NCBI GenBank assembly: GCA_020025275.1
Contig: JAHHSI010000007.1
Span: 1 to 64,000, forward strand
Reading direction: 5' to 3'
DNA: 64,000 bases
Origin: Oscillospiraceae bacterium
GTDB taxonomy: Bacteria; Bacillota; Clostridia; Oscillospirales; Oscillospiraceae
The notes beneath the pieces were generated by a model. That model made no database searches and had not been told where the DNA came from. It saw only the letters and a program-made list of their open reading frames with translations. This document shows, one piece after another, positions 15,252 to 24,070 of this stretch. Numbering within the stretch: the first letter of the stretch is position 1; each line of letters starts with the position of its first letter. Both the position numbers and the translations under genes were made by a program.

Positions 15252-16664
15252 ATGGAATTTGGATTTTGGTCTGTCATTCCCCCGCTGTTGACCATTGTGT
15301 TGGCGCTGGTAATGAAAAATGTCTTCATTGCCCTGCTGGTGGGGATCTTCATGGGTTCCATGATCCTCAATGGCTGGAATATTTTTGAAGGTGTGAACGC
15401 CACGTTCTACAGCTTTGTCCACACGTTTGAGAGCAACGGCAACGTCATTACCATGACATCCATGCTCTTGATCGGAGCCGTCATCTACCTGATTGAGCGG
15501 ACCGGCGGTATTCAGGGCTTTGTGGATATTATCGTCAAAAACCGAGGTCTCATCAAGAGTAAGCGTGGTGCCAATTTCCTCACATGGCTGCTGGGCATTG
15601 TGGTCTTTACCTCCGGCACCATCAGCTGCATGGTCACCGGATCTGTGGCCCGCCCCATCAACGACGCCATGAAGGTGCCCCACGAGAAATCGGCGTTTAT
15701 TGTCCACGCCACCTCCACACCATGGTGTGTGCTGCTGCCTCTGAGCGGCTGGCTGGCCTCCATGATCGGTTATCTGACTGCCGGCGGTGTGGCGGAAGAT
15801 GCGGCCATCTCTACCCTGATCCAGTCCATCGGCCTGAACTTCTACTGTATTCTGGCCGTTGTGGGGACACTGGTGGTGTGCCTTTTCAACATCAACATCG
15901 GCCCCATGAAAAAGGCGGAGCAACGTGCTGCAGAGACCGGCGAGCTGGATGAGCCTGGCCACGGGATGCAAATGAATGAGGACAGAACCCCGGCGGACAA
16001 CGTCAAGCCCCGTGTGGCCAACATGATCGTCCCCATGGTGGTCCTCATCGGGACCATTCTGGCCGTGCTGACCATCACCGGAAACGGGAATCCCACGGCG
16101 GGTGCCGGGATGCAGGCGCTGCTCTGGGGCAGTATTCTGGCGGTGCTGGTGCTGGCGGTCATGTGTGTTGTGGAAAAAGTCTTTACCGTAGAGCAGGTCG
16201 TCAGCGAGATTTTTAAAGGAATGAGCTCCATGCTGCCCATTGCTACGATCCTGCTGTTCGGCTTCACTATGGGCACCATGGTCAAGGGGCTGGACACCGG
16301 CAACTACCTGACATCGGTCTTTGTGAATTTGCTGCAGCCGGCGCTGCTGCCGGCCCTGTCGTTCCTGCTGTGTATGCTCCTGTCCTTTGCCACCGGAACC
16401 TCCATGGGCACCATGTCCATTATGTCCGTGATCTGCCTGCCCATGGCGATCAATATGGGCGTCAGTGTTCCGCTGGTGGCCGGAGCCATGTTCGGCGGCT
16501 CCATCTTCGGCGATCACGCCTCCCCCATCTCGGACACAACGGTGATGTCCTGTGCTACCAGCGGCTGCAACATCATCGACCATATCAAGACACAGACCCC
16601 CTACTGTGCCATCTATGCAGGCATTTCCATTGTACTTTATGTCGTTCTTGGATTTATTCTCTGA
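15252..16664 (+). CDS. NhaC-family Na+/H+ or metabolite antiporter
   Basis: This 470-residue protein has roughly 11-12 membrane spans. The NhaC-type layout is visible in the opening FGFWSVIPPLLTIVLAL, the re-entrant segment TFASGT-like FATGTSMGT near residue 380 and FGDHASPISDTTVMSC near 420. The last motif is a hallmark of the family. Members exchange Na+ for H+ or, in some cases, carboxylates such as malate for lactate. Linkage to the deacylase suggests that it exports or imports the amino acid or the acyl product, or keeps the Na+ gradient used by the symporters. AAAGGGAGG gives the ribosome site. Confidence 0.87.
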   Translation: MEFGFWSVIPPLLTIVLALVMKNVFIALLVGIFMGSMILNGWNIFEGVNATFYSFVHTFESNGNVITMTSMLLIGAVIYLIERTGGIQGFVDIIVKNRGLIKSKRGANFLTWLLGIVVFTSGTISCMVTGSVARPINDAMKVPHEKSAFIVHATSTPWCVLLPLSGWLASMIGYLTAGGVAEDAAISTLIQSIGLNFYCILAVVGTLVVCLFNINIGPMKKAEQRAAETGELDEPGHGMQMNEDRTPADNVKPRVANMIVPMVVLIGTILAVLTITGNGNPTAGAGMQALLWGSILAVLVLAVMCVVEKVFTVEQVVSEIFKGMSSMLPIATILLFGFTMGTMVKGLDTGNYLTSVFVNLLQPALLPALSFLLCMLLSFATGTSMGTMSIMSVICLPMAINMGVSVPLVAGAMFGGSIFGDHASPISDTTVMSCATSGCNIIDHIKTQTPYCAIYAGISIVLYVVLGFIL

Positions 16665-16696
16665 TCAGCGGGAAAACCGCTGATCGGCCTCCTCTC

Positions 16697-16742
16697 AAAA
16701 AAGGAAACGGTGCAGTCGTTTGAGGCTGCGCCGTTTCCTTTT
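16697..16742. terminator. Bidirectional terminator
   Basis: AAAAAGGAAACGG-TGCAG pairs with CTGCG-CCGTTTCCTTTT. A second perfect hairpin, GATCAGCGG with CCGCTGATC, stands at 16663-16685 just after the antiporter stop. The site separates converging genes. Confidence 0.8.
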
Positions 16743-16750
16743 CCGGGGAA

Positions 16751-16972
16751 CTACCAGGGGCTGTTCTGTGCGTTTTCACCATCGGTGAGATCGCCGTCTG
16801 TGTCGTGGACCCGTGCGTTTTCCAGCATCTCCTCGTAGCTGGCACCCTTGGAGTGATCCATGGTGCCGAAGCTGCTGTCGGGGGCGGTTTTCCGCTCCGA
16901 GGGGGTGTCGGCACAGCCGGCCAGACATACGGTCAGCAGCAGGGCCAGCACGGCCGCCATTGTTCGATCCAT
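16751..16972 (-). CDS. Small lipoprotein of unknown function
   Basis: This 73-residue protein has a lipobox (CLAGC) after a short hydrophobic signal, followed by a polar, acidic tail (EMLENARVHDTDGDLTD). GGGAGGAG stands 7 bases before the ATG. The tail has no recognisable domain. The D-x-D-G-D spacing recalls a calcium loop but is too short to call. It is transcribed towards the antiporter gene and is probably monocistronic. Confidence 0.7.
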   Translation of the reverse strand: MDRTMAAVLALLLTVCLAGCADTPSERKTAPDSSFGTMDHSKGASYEEMLENARVHDTDGDLTDGENAQNSPW

Positions 16973-17093
16973 AAACGTTCTCCTCCCTATCTGAAATGTG
17001 ACGTTTCGCCATAGAGAGTATTTGCAGTTTTGAAGGGAATAACAGGGGAAAGTTTTGCAAAAGTTGTATTTTCTTGCCGCAGAACGTTCTATG

Positions 17094-17122
17094 TTGAAAT
17101 CGCCGGACAGATGGAGTATACT
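17094..17122 (+). promoter_or_regulatory. Sigma-A promoter of udp
   Basis: TTGAAA, a 17-bp spacer and TATACT lie 33 bp upstream of the udp start. Confidence 0.8.
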
Positions 17123-17154
17123 GAATAAATCAACCAATAGAGAGGAAGTGTCGT

Positions 17155-17925
17155 ATGCAAAAACTGGAAAAACAGTTTCATATTCACTGCGTCGAGGGCG
17201 ATGTGGGCCGCTATTGCATCCTGCCGGGAGATCCGGGGCGGTGTGAGGCCATCGCCGCTCATTTTGACGATGCCAAATTTGTGGCACAAAATCGGGAATA
17301 TGTGATCTATACCGGCACATTGCTGGGGGAAAAGGTCTCCGTTTGTTCCACCGGGATCGGCGGCCCGTCGGCGGCCATTGCCATGGAGGAGCTGCACAAC
17401 ATCGGGGCCGATACCTTTATCCGTGTGGGCACCTGCGGCGGCATCGATCTGGATGTGCGCAGCGGCGATGTGGTGGTGGCCACCGGAGCCATCCGCTTTG
17501 AGCATACCAGTCGGGAATATGCCCCCCTTGAATACCCCGCCGTGGCGGATTTTGATGTGATGACGGCGCTGGTACAGGCGGCAAAGAACCTGCATAAGCC
17601 CTATAAGACCGGTGTGGTGCAGTGCAAGGACGCCTTTTACGGCCAGCACTCTCCGGCCAAGATGCCCGTGTCCTACGAGCTGCTGCAAAAGTGGGAGGCA
17701 TGGAAGCGTCTGGGGGTCAAGGCCAGTGAGATGGAGTCTGCGGCGCTCTTTGTGGTGTCCAATGCGCTGGGCTGCCGCTGTGGTTCCTGCTTCCACGTGA
17801 TCTGGAATCAGGAGCGTGAGGCGGCGGGACTCGATCAGACCATGAGCGAGGACACCAGCTCCGCCATTGAGGTGGGCATTGAGGCGCTGAAGCTCCTCAT
17901 TCAGGCCGACCGGGAGCAGGCATAA
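17155..17925 (+). CDS. udp: Uridine phosphorylase
   Basis: This enzyme cleaves uridine with phosphate to uracil and ribose-1-phosphate. The 256-residue protein has the nucleoside phosphorylase family I signature: the phosphate loop ILPGDPGR, STGIGGPSAAIAMEEL, RVGTCGG, and the ribose-binding EMESAALF near residue 195. The GxPS(A/T)AIA and EMESA sequences favour uridine over purine nucleosides. AGAGGAAG is 7 bases before the ATG. It has its own promoter and terminator, so it is a single-gene unit. Confidence 0.9.
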   Translation: MQKLEKQFHIHCVEGDVGRYCILPGDPGRCEAIAAHFDDAKFVAQNREYVIYTGTLLGEKVSVCSTGIGGPSAAIAMEELHNIGADTFIRVGTCGGIDLDVRSGDVVVATGAIRFEHTSREYAPLEYPAVADFDVMTALVQAAKNLHKPYKTGVVQCKDAFYGQHSPAKMPVSYELLQKWEAWKRLGVKASEMESAALFVVSNALGCRCGSCFHVIWNQEREAAGLDQTMSEDTSSAIEVGIEALKLLIQADREQA

Positions 17926-17941
17926 AAGAAACAAAGAAAAA

Positions 17942-17972
17942 GAGGGATGTCTTGGGGACATCCTTCTTTTTT
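17942..17972 (+). terminator. Terminator of udp
   Basis: GGATGTC, a short loop and GACATCC are followed by TTCTTTTTT. Confidence 0.85.
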
Positions 17973-17999
17973 GCACGCATGGTGGAAAACAACGGGCAA

Positions 18000-18734
18000 T
18001 CAGCTGTTGTTGTCCACGATGAGCATATTCAGCTTTTTCCAGCGGCGCAGTTCCTTGGTGCTGATCTGCAGCTGTTGGCGGAGCATCTGGTGATCCGTGC
18101 AGGGGGCCAGTGTGACGATGCACTTGAAGGCGCAGGGCATTAGATCGGCGTTGGAGATGCCGCACAGCAAGCCCTCTGTATAGCTGCGCAGCTCCATGGG
18201 GTTGAAGATGTAGAGGAGATCCTGCTCCAGCTTGTTGTAGCGGTTGCTGAACGAGAAGCGGATGAGCATATCGCTGTAGAGGACAGAGCCGGTGTACTGG
18301 ATCTCGCTGCTGCGTCCGGCGGGGGTTGTAGCGTGGATGGACATACTGGTTTCATAAGTGCCATCGGCGGAGGCCCGGCTTTTGTGAATGTGGATCATGG
18401 CCTCTTTCAACCGATCGTAGCGCCCGTCGTAATAGTAGAAATACAGGTGATCGGCACGGAAAAAGGGGCTTTCGCCCTCGTAGAGCGGCCTTTCAGATGC
18501 CGCCGTCTCCGGTGTCTGGGCCGGCTGATAGTCGGTCAGCTGGCTGAAATCCACATCCAGTGCTGCGGCGATCTCCCACAGAGTGGACACATCCAATGCA
18601 ATCTCGCCTGTTTCATACTTGCTCACCGTAGCACGGCTTTTGTGGATTTGGTCGGCCAGCTGCTGGATGGTCATTTTCTTCATCTTGCGATAGTTGCGGA
18701 TCTTGCTGCCAATGTAGCGGTTGATCTCTTCCAT
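18000..18734 (-). CDS. XRE-family transcriptional regulator
   Basis: This is a 244-residue protein. The N-terminal helix-turn-helix (residues 8-63) reads IGSKIRNYRKMKKMTIQQLADQ... and then KSRATVSKYETGEIALD, a typical XRE/Cro domain. The remaining 180 residues contain a long segment that I do not recognise, perhaps ligand-binding. The ATG at 18734 is preceded by AGGAG, and a longer frame upstream has no ribosome site. It is divergent from an NSS transporter gene. A 35-bp palindrome between them overlaps its own -35, so it probably represses itself and controls the transporter. Confidence 0.88.
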   Translation of the reverse strand: MEEINRYIGSKIRNYRKMKKMTIQQLADQIHKSRATVSKYETGEIALDVSTLWEIAAALDVDFSQLTDYQPAQTPETAASERPLYEGESPFFRADHLYFYYYDGRYDRLKEAMIHIHKSRASADGTYETSMSIHATTPAGRSSEIQYTGSVLYSDMLIRFSFSNRYNKLEQDLLYIFNPMELRSYTEGLLCGISNADLMPCAFKCIVTLAPCTDHQMLRQQLQISTKELRRWKKLNMLIVDNNS

Positions 18735-18788
18735 GGTCAGTCTCCTAAAGTTTCCTATGAATATACATTTTCGTGAGGCACGGGACAT

Positions 18789-18908
18789 TTGTCAAAACGC
18801 AACGCTCACAAATTTTCTATATTCTATCATAAAGAAACTTCGTTTGTCAAAACGTTCGTCAAAAGAACGTTTTGACAATTTGCGTTTTCCACAGCCATCA
18901 CGTATAGT
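18789..18908. promoter_or_regulatory. Divergent promoters with long XRE operator
   Basis: TTGTCAAAACGTTC (18844-18857) is inverted perfectly at 18865-18878 across 7 bp. A third half-site, TTGTCAAAACG, is at 18789-18799. The regulator promoter on the minus strand has TTGACA inside the operator (18850-18845) and TAGAAT at 18826-18821. The transporter promoter is TTGCGT (18880-18885), 17 bp, TATAGT (18903-18908), immediately beside the operator. Confidence 0.75.
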
Positions 18909-18941
18909 GTGGAACATCAGCAAAAAAGGAAGTGCAACATC

Positions 18942-20375
18942 ATGGAACACAAGAATCATGCCAGTTTTACAAGTTCACTGGGCTTTATTCTGACAGCCGC
19001 CGGCAGTGCTGTCGGTGTGGGAAATATCTGGCGTTTTCCCTATCTGGCGGCCAAGGACGGAGGCGGTCTTTTTCTGTTGGTCTATCTGGGGCTGGTGCTG
19101 ACGTTTGGGTTCACGCTGCTGACCACCGACATTGCCATTGGAAGGCGCACGGGACAAAACGCCTGGCACGCTTTTGGCTCCATCCGCCCCCGGTGGGGCT
19201 TTTTGGGAAAGCTGACCTTTCTTGTTCCGGCTATCATTATGACCTATTATGCCGTCATCGGCGGCTGGATCCTGAAGTATGCCGTGGTGTATCTGTGCGG
19301 ACAGCGGACGCAGGCTGCACAGGACGGTTACTTTCTGGAGTTCATCACCAGTTCGGTTTCGCCCATCGTATTCCTGTTGATCTTTTTGGCCATCACCGCC
19401 TTTGTGGTCTATGCCGGTGTGGAAAAGGGCATTGAGAAATTCTCAAAAGTCGTTATGCCCATTCTCCTGTTGATGATCGTGGGGACGGGGATCTACGCCC
19501 TGACGCTGCGCCACACGGATGGCAGCGGCGTAACACGCACCGGCTTGCAGGGTCTGGTGGTCTATCTCATCCCCGACTTCACCGGTCTGACATTCTCCAA
19601 GTTCCTGAGCATCCTTCTGGACGCAATGGGTCAGCTCTTTTTCTCCCTGAGTGTGTCTATGGGGATCATGATCACCTATGGCTCCTATGTGAAAAAGGAC
19701 GTCAGTTTGGAAAAGTCCATTGCACAGGTGGAGTTTTTTGATACCGGTGTGGCGCTGTTGGCCGGCATGATGATCATTCCCTCCATTTTCGTCTTTTCCG
19801 GCACGGAGGGCATGACCGCAGGTCCCTCACTGATGTTTCAGTCGCTTCCCAAGGTTTTTGCCTCCATGGGGGCAGCGGGGACACTGGTGGGCGCCGCCTT
19901 CTTTGTCATGGTGCTCTTTGCGGCCCTGACCTCCTGCGTATCCATTATGGAGACGCTGGTCTCCACGGTGATGCAGATTTTCCGTGCCGACCGGAAAAAA
20001 GTCAGCTTGGTGATCGGTATCCTTTCGGCCGTGGCTGCGGTCATCGTGTGCATGGGATACAATGTGTTGTACTTCGAGTACACGCTGCCCAACGGACAGA
20101 CGGCGCAGCTGCTGGATGTGATGGACTACATCAGCAACAACTTCTTGATGCCGTTGATCGCCTTCCTCACGGCCATCTTTGTGGGCTGGGTCATCAAGCC
20201 CCAGTGGATCACGGAGGAGATGGAGGTGCAGGGAGCCCGGTTCGGGAAAAAGCGCTTTTACGCCGTTATGGTGCGCTGGGTGGTGCCGGTGATCATGGCG
20301 ATCCTCTTCTTCCAGTCCACCGGACTGCTGGCAAAGGCGGCGGCCTTCTTTGCCCCGGCGGGGACCGTTATCTAA
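18942..20375 (+). CDS. Sodium:neurotransmitter symporter (NSS/SNF) family transporter
   Basis: This 477-residue protein has about 11-12 spans and the LeuT-fold motifs: TAAGSAVGVGNIWRFPYL in TM1, which unwinds around the substrate and Na+ sites, then the YYAVIGGW segment of TM3 and SLSVSMGIMITYGSY in TM6. Bacterial members take up neutral or aromatic amino acids with Na+. AAAAAGGAAG precedes the ATG. Expression is probably set by the divergent XRE protein through the palindrome at 18844-18878. The exact substrate cannot be told. Confidence 0.9.
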   Translation: MEHKNHASFTSSLGFILTAAGSAVGVGNIWRFPYLAAKDGGGLFLLVYLGLVLTFGFTLLTTDIAIGRRTGQNAWHAFGSIRPRWGFLGKLTFLVPAIIMTYYAVIGGWILKYAVVYLCGQRTQAAQDGYFLEFITSSVSPIVFLLIFLAITAFVVYAGVEKGIEKFSKVVMPILLLMIVGTGIYALTLRHTDGSGVTRTGLQGLVVYLIPDFTGLTFSKFLSILLDAMGQLFFSLSVSMGIMITYGSYVKKDVSLEKSIAQVEFFDTGVALLAGMMIIPSIFVFSGTEGMTAGPSLMFQSLPKVFASMGAAGTLVGAAFFVMVLFAALTSCVSIMETLVSTVMQIFRADRKKVSLVIGILSAVAAVIVCMGYNVLYFEYTLPNGQTAQLLDVMDYISNNFLMPLIAFLTAIFVGWVIKPQWITEEMEVQGARFGKKRFYAVMVRWVVPVIMAILFFQSTGLLAKAAAFFAPAGTVI

Positions 20376-20388
20376 AGACAACAGAACA

Positions 20389-20428
20389 GAAAACGCCCGG
20401 TCCGAAGCCATCGGACCGGGCGTTTTCC
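20389..20428. terminator. Bidirectional terminator
   Basis: AAAACGCCCGGTCCGA pairs with TCGGACCGGGCGTTTT across a 5-base loop, between converging genes. Confidence 0.85.
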
Positions 20429-20488
20429 TGCGCTTGGAGATCGGGGGCAAGGATAAGCGCTTACGCAGTGGAGAGGATACAGGGCCTC

Positions 20489-20986
20489 TCAGCGCAGAAA
20501 CTGTTCTTTGTAGGCGGCGGCCTTTTCCACATAGCCCTGAGCGCTGCGGCGGTTGGCCTCGATCTCCTCGGCTGTGAGGGGACGGCGGACCTTGCCGGGG
20601 CTGCCCATGACCAGAGAGCCGTCGGGAATGACGGCATTTTGCGGGATCAGTGCGCCGGCGGCAACGATGCAATTGCTGCCGATGCAGGCCCCGTTGAGCA
20701 CGATGGCACCCATGCCGATGAGGCTGTTGTCACCGATGGTGCAGCTGTGGAGGATGGCACCGTGGCCCACCGTCACATCCTGGCCGATGACCAGAGGCTG
20801 GCGGGGGTCGGTGTGCAAAACGCAGTTGTCCTGAATGTTGCTGTTGCGGCCCACCGTGATGGAGGTGTACTCCGAGCGGATGACAGCGCCGAAAAAGACG
20901 CTGCTGCCCTCGGACAGGGTCACGTCACCCAGAACAAAGGCACCGGGGGCCACAAAAACGGAGGGGTGGATGGCTGGTGTTTTCAC
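20489..20986 (-). CDS. Gamma-carbonic anhydrase-like hexapeptide-repeat protein
   Basis: This is a 165-residue left-handed beta-helix protein with repeating [LIV]GxxxxI units. The three metal-ligand histidines of the gamma-carbonic anhydrase/PaaY/YrdA group are visible: one in VLHTDP, two in VGHGAILHSC. It is likely a trimeric metal enzyme hydrating CO2, or a related thioesterase. The GTG start follows GAGGTGA. It is the last gene of a three-gene minus-strand run with a YeaQ-type protein and MscS. Confidence 0.85.
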   Translation of the reverse strand: MKTPAIHPSVFVAPGAFVLGDVTLSEGSSVFFGAVIRSEYTSITVGRNSNIQDNCVLHTDPRQPLVIGQDVTVGHGAILHSCTIGDNSLIGMGAIVLNGACIGSNCIVAAGALIPQNAVIPDGSLVMGSPGKVRRPLTAEEIEANRRSAQGYVEKAAAYKEQFLR

Positions 20987-20997
20987 GGCCTGTCACC

Positions 20998-21228
20998 TCA
21001 CTTAAAAATCCAACGGCAGACTAAAATCACCACGCAGGCGCCGGCAACACCGATCAGAATGACCCCGATGGTGCCGGTGGCCCCCAGACCGATGGCACGG
21101 GCGAGAAAACTGCCCACGGCCGAGCCGACGATGCCCAGAAGAATGTTGCGAAGGACGCCGCCGGGGCTGTCCATGAGTTTGCCGGCGATCCAACCGATGA
21201 TACCGCCGAGAATGATCGAAAATAGCAT
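20998..21228 (-). CDS. GlsB/YeaQ/YmgE-family membrane protein
   Basis: This 76-residue protein is almost wholly hydrophobic, with three spans and glycine-rich motifs (GGIIGWIAGKLM, LLGIVGSAVGSFL, GVILIGVAGA). It belongs to the transglycosylase-associated/YeaQ family, small membrane proteins linked to envelope or osmotic stress. Its gene lies 22 bases after mscS and 11 before the carbonic anhydrase gene. Confidence 0.85.
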   Translation of the reverse strand: MLFSIILGGIIGWIAGKLMDSPGGVLRNILLGIVGSAVGSFLARAIGLGATGTIGVILIGVAGACVVILVCRWIFK

Positions 21229-21250
21229 ACGAAAACTCCTTTACTGATGG

Positions 21251-22069
21251 TTATTGCTGCATGAGATGAACATTCAGATGGGGATAGGTCATCTCCACGC
21301 CGGCGGCGAGGAAAGCCTCCCGGATGTGCTCGGTGAGCGGGAAGAAAACGTCGGTATACTTGTCCGGCTTACACCACACACGCACCAGATATTCAATGCT
21401 GTTGTCACCGTAGGCGCTGACCAGTACCTCCGGGGCGGGGTCGGAGAGGATCTCCGGCGTGGCGGCCACGGCCTCCAGACAGGCCTGCCGCACGGTGGCC
21501 GTGGGGGCATCATAGGAGGCCGACACCGTGACCACGATGCGGCGGCTGCCGTTGGTGGTGAAGTTGGTGATCTTCTCGGCAGAGATGGTGCTGTTGGGCA
21601 CGATCAGCTGCTGTCCGTCGTCGGTGTTGAGATAGGTGGAGTGCAAAGAGATATTCTTCACCACGCCGCGGCCGCTGGGCGTTTCGATATAATCGCCGAT
21701 CTGGAACGGCTTGGTCGTCAGGATCACAAGGCCGCCGGCGATGTTGGAAAGCACGTTCTGGATCGCCAGAGAGATGGCCAGAGACAGCACCGACAGCAGC
21801 GCCACCAGCGACGTGGTGGGGATGCCCAGCTGATCGGCCACGATCAGGAGGAGGATCACCCACAAGATCACCCGCACGGCGCTGACTACATAGCGCTGGG
21901 TGCGCTGCTCCACGGCGGGACGATTGATGATGCGGCGCAGCATCTTGAGCAGGATCTGGATCACCAGCACCCCTAAAAGAAAGGTGAGCAGGGTGTAGAG
22001 GATCTGCTCTAACGGCAGATTTTTCAGCGAGATGCCGGAGAAAATTTCATTGAGATTGGTCGAGGGCAC
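21251..22069 (-). CDS. MscS-family mechanosensitive channel
   Basis: This 272-residue protein has two or three N-terminal spans followed by the pore helix region (SLVALLSVLSLAISLAIQN) and the beta domain with GDYIETPSGRGVVKNI and VPNSTISAEKITN, as in MscS. It releases solutes when membrane tension rises. The GTG start has GAAAGGGGG upstream. It leads a run with the YeaQ-type and carbonic anhydrase genes. Confidence 0.9.
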   Translation of the reverse strand: MPSTNLNEIFSGISLKNLPLEQILYTLLTFLLGVLVIQILLKMLRRIINRPAVEQRTQRYVVSAVRVILWVILLLIVADQLGIPTTSLVALLSVLSLAISLAIQNVLSNIAGGLVILTTKPFQIGDYIETPSGRGVVKNISLHSTYLNTDDGQQLIVPNSTISAEKITNFTTNGSRRIVVTVSASYDAPTATVRQACLEAVAATPEILSDPAPEVLVSAYGDNSIEYLVRVWCKPDKYTDVFFPLTEHIREAFLAAGVEMTYPHLNVHLMQQ

Positions 22070-22164
22070 GAGGGAAATCCCCCTTTCTTGTATGATATGC
22101 CATTATAGCCGATTCCCCTTTGTTTGGCAAGCGGCCTACCGGGCCGGAGACGACAAGAAAAGGC

Positions 22165-22194
22165 TTTACAAACGCCGGGGCCATACACTATAAT
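22165..22194 (+). promoter_or_regulatory. Promoter of the NCS2 permease gene
   Basis: TTTACA (22165-22170) and TATAAT (22189-22194) are 18 bp apart. I looked for a purine riboswitch in the 70-base leader and did not see one. Confidence 0.7.
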
Positions 22195-22266
22195 ATTTCA
22201 TAGAACAATCCGCAAGAAACTGTGTTGTATCAACCCTGTGGATCAAAAAAGATTGGAGAGAAAAAT

Positions 22267-23670
22267 ATGGATCGATTCTTTCATGTGACAGAGCGCGGGT
22301 CCACCGTGCGCACGGAGATCATGGCGGGTCTGACCACCTTTATGGCGATGGCGTACATCCTGATGGTCAACTCCGGTATGTTTTCCGCTCTGGGTACCGT
22401 TTCCTACGGTGCCATTTACATTGCAACCGCCATTTCCGCCATTATCGGTACGGTGCTCATCGGCCTGCTGGCAAACCTGCCGCTGGCACAGGCCTCCGGT
22501 ATGGGACTGAACGCCTTTTTCGTCTACACCGTTTGCTTCGGCTTCGGCCTGAGCTATGCCAACGCACTGGTGCTGGTGCTGTGCGACGGTTTGATCTTCG
22601 TCCTGCTGACGGTCACAGGTCTGCGCAAGCTGATCTTTGACGCCATCCCTCAGGCAGTCAAAACCGCCATTTCCGCCGGTATCGGCCTGTTCATCGCCTT
22701 TATCGGCCTGCAGAATGCAGGGATCGTGGTCAACGATGATGCCACACTGGTGAACCTGCGCTCCTTCAACCTGCTGGGCGGCAACGTCACCTGGGCGGAC
22801 CTGTTCCCGGTGATCATCACCATTTTGGCTGTGTTTGCCATTGCGGCCATGTCCTACCGCAAGGTGAAGGGGGCTGTGCTGTGGGGCCTGCTGGGCTCTG
22901 CCGTGCTGTATTATGCCGTGGGCCTGCTGACGGTGCCCGGCTTCTACGATGCGGCCGTGGCGCCCAATCTGACCTCCGACTTCCTGGGGGCCTTCCGTGA
23001 TTTCGGCTCTCAGGCGTTTTTGAAGGTCTTTACCGAGGGTTTTGACTTCTCCGCCTATATTACCGCCCACGGGACACTGGATTTCGTGATCATGTTCCTT
23101 ACCACGATGCTGGCCTTCTGCATGGTGGATATGTTTGATACACTGGGGACGCTGTTCGGCGCCTGCTCGGTGGGCGGCCTGCTGACCAAGGAAGGCGACG
23201 TGCCCAACATGAACCGCGCCATGCTGGCCGACTCCATCGCCACCTGCTGCGGCGCCGTGTGCGGTACCTCCACCGTGACCACCTATGTGGAGTCCTCCTC
23301 CGGTGTTGCCGAGGGCGGCCGGACCGGTCTTACCTCCATGGCAACGGCTGTGTTTTTCTTCATTGCCATGTTCTTGGCACCCGTTGCCCAGCTGATCCCC
23401 TCCTATGCCTGCGCAGCCGCCCTGATCTATGTGGGCGTTCTGATGATGGGCAATGTGAAGAACATTGACTGGAGCGATGCCAGCGCGGCCGTGCCGGCTT
23501 TCCTGACCATGGCCTTCATGCCCCTGACCTACAACATCTCCTATGGTATTGCCTTTGGCCTGATCGGCTATGTGTTTACCAAGCTGTTTTCCGGTAAGGC
23601 CAAGGAGATCAGTGTCGGTACATGGGTCATCGCCATCCTCTTTGCCGTCATGTTCTTTGTCTCCCGATAA
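22267..23670 (+). CDS. NCS2-family adenine/guanine/hypoxanthine permease
   Basis: This 467-residue membrane protein has 12-14 spans of the AzgA/PbuG branch. Diagnostic segments are EIMAGLTTFMAMAYI, the QASGMGLNAFF span, VKTAISAGIGLFIAFIGLQNAGIV and the C-terminal TVTTYVESSSGVAEGGRTG. The protein imports purine bases with protons. TTGGAGAG precedes ATG 22267, and a longer frame to 22222 lacks a ribosome site. It is a single-gene unit with its own promoter and terminator. Confidence 0.9.
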   Translation: MDRFFHVTERGSTVRTEIMAGLTTFMAMAYILMVNSGMFSALGTVSYGAIYIATAISAIIGTVLIGLLANLPLAQASGMGLNAFFVYTVCFGFGLSYANALVLVLCDGLIFVLLTVTGLRKLIFDAIPQAVKTAISAGIGLFIAFIGLQNAGIVVNDDATLVNLRSFNLLGGNVTWADLFPVIITILAVFAIAAMSYRKVKGAVLWGLLGSAVLYYAVGLLTVPGFYDAAVAPNLTSDFLGAFRDFGSQAFLKVFTEGFDFSAYITAHGTLDFVIMFLTTMLAFCMVDMFDTLGTLFGACSVGGLLTKEGDVPNMNRAMLADSIATCCGAVCGTSTVTTYVESSSGVAEGGRTGLTSMATAVFFFIAMFLAPVAQLIPSYACAAALIYVGVLMMGNVKNIDWSDASAAVPAFLTMAFMPLTYNISYGIAFGLIGYVFTKLFSGKAKEISVGTWVIAILFAVMFFVSR

Positions 23671-23683
23671 AGGTACATAAAAA

Positions 23684-23716
23684 AGCGGGACCGCTCTGGG
23701 CGGTCCCGCTTTTTTT
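23684..23716. terminator. Terminator between converging genes
   Basis: GCGGGACCGC pairs with GCGGTCCCGC, with A-run and T-run on either side. It serves both the NCS2 gene and the small minus-strand gene. Confidence 0.9.
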
Positions 23717-23913
23717 CAGTCACGGTGGCGGGGGGAGTCAAAATCCACCACTGGCTCGTCATATTTGCCGTCCCAGACCTGTACCCGGTTGCGCTCATCA
23801 AAGGCCATGCGCATGGCCACGGCACGGGCACTGTCCAGCTCCTCCGTCTCGAAAAAGACCGAGGGCTCTGATTCTGGCGTGGAAATTTTTCCGACAAGAA
23901 CAGTAAAGCGCAC
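23716..23913 (-). CDS. Small hypothetical protein (65 residues)
   Basis: A GTG start has GGAGAG five bases upstream and the gene ends at the shared terminator, both signs of a real gene. The protein is acidic, begins MRFTVLVGKIST and contains SARAVAMRMAFDERNRVQVWDG. No signal peptide or membrane span is seen. It is not recognised. Confidence 0.65.
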   Translation of the reverse strand: MRFTVLVGKISTPESEPSVFFETEELDSARAVAMRMAFDERNRVQVWDGKYDEPVVDFDSPRHRD

Positions 23914-24070
23914 GGTATCTCTCCTTTTTCGTGGATGCTGCGCTCAGTATACGCCATGGTTTCAAAAATTGCAATCCCACTGCGGGAAAAAGCGAAAAGG
24001 GCTTTCTTTCCGCTGCGGGATAGGGTATAATACAACAGTTGGAATAAAGAAAACAGAGGGGGAGGATACT

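Noticed and set aside
22195..22266. Purine riboswitch before the NCS2 permease
   Set aside because: The leader is about 70 bases and lacks the conserved loop and junction sequences.
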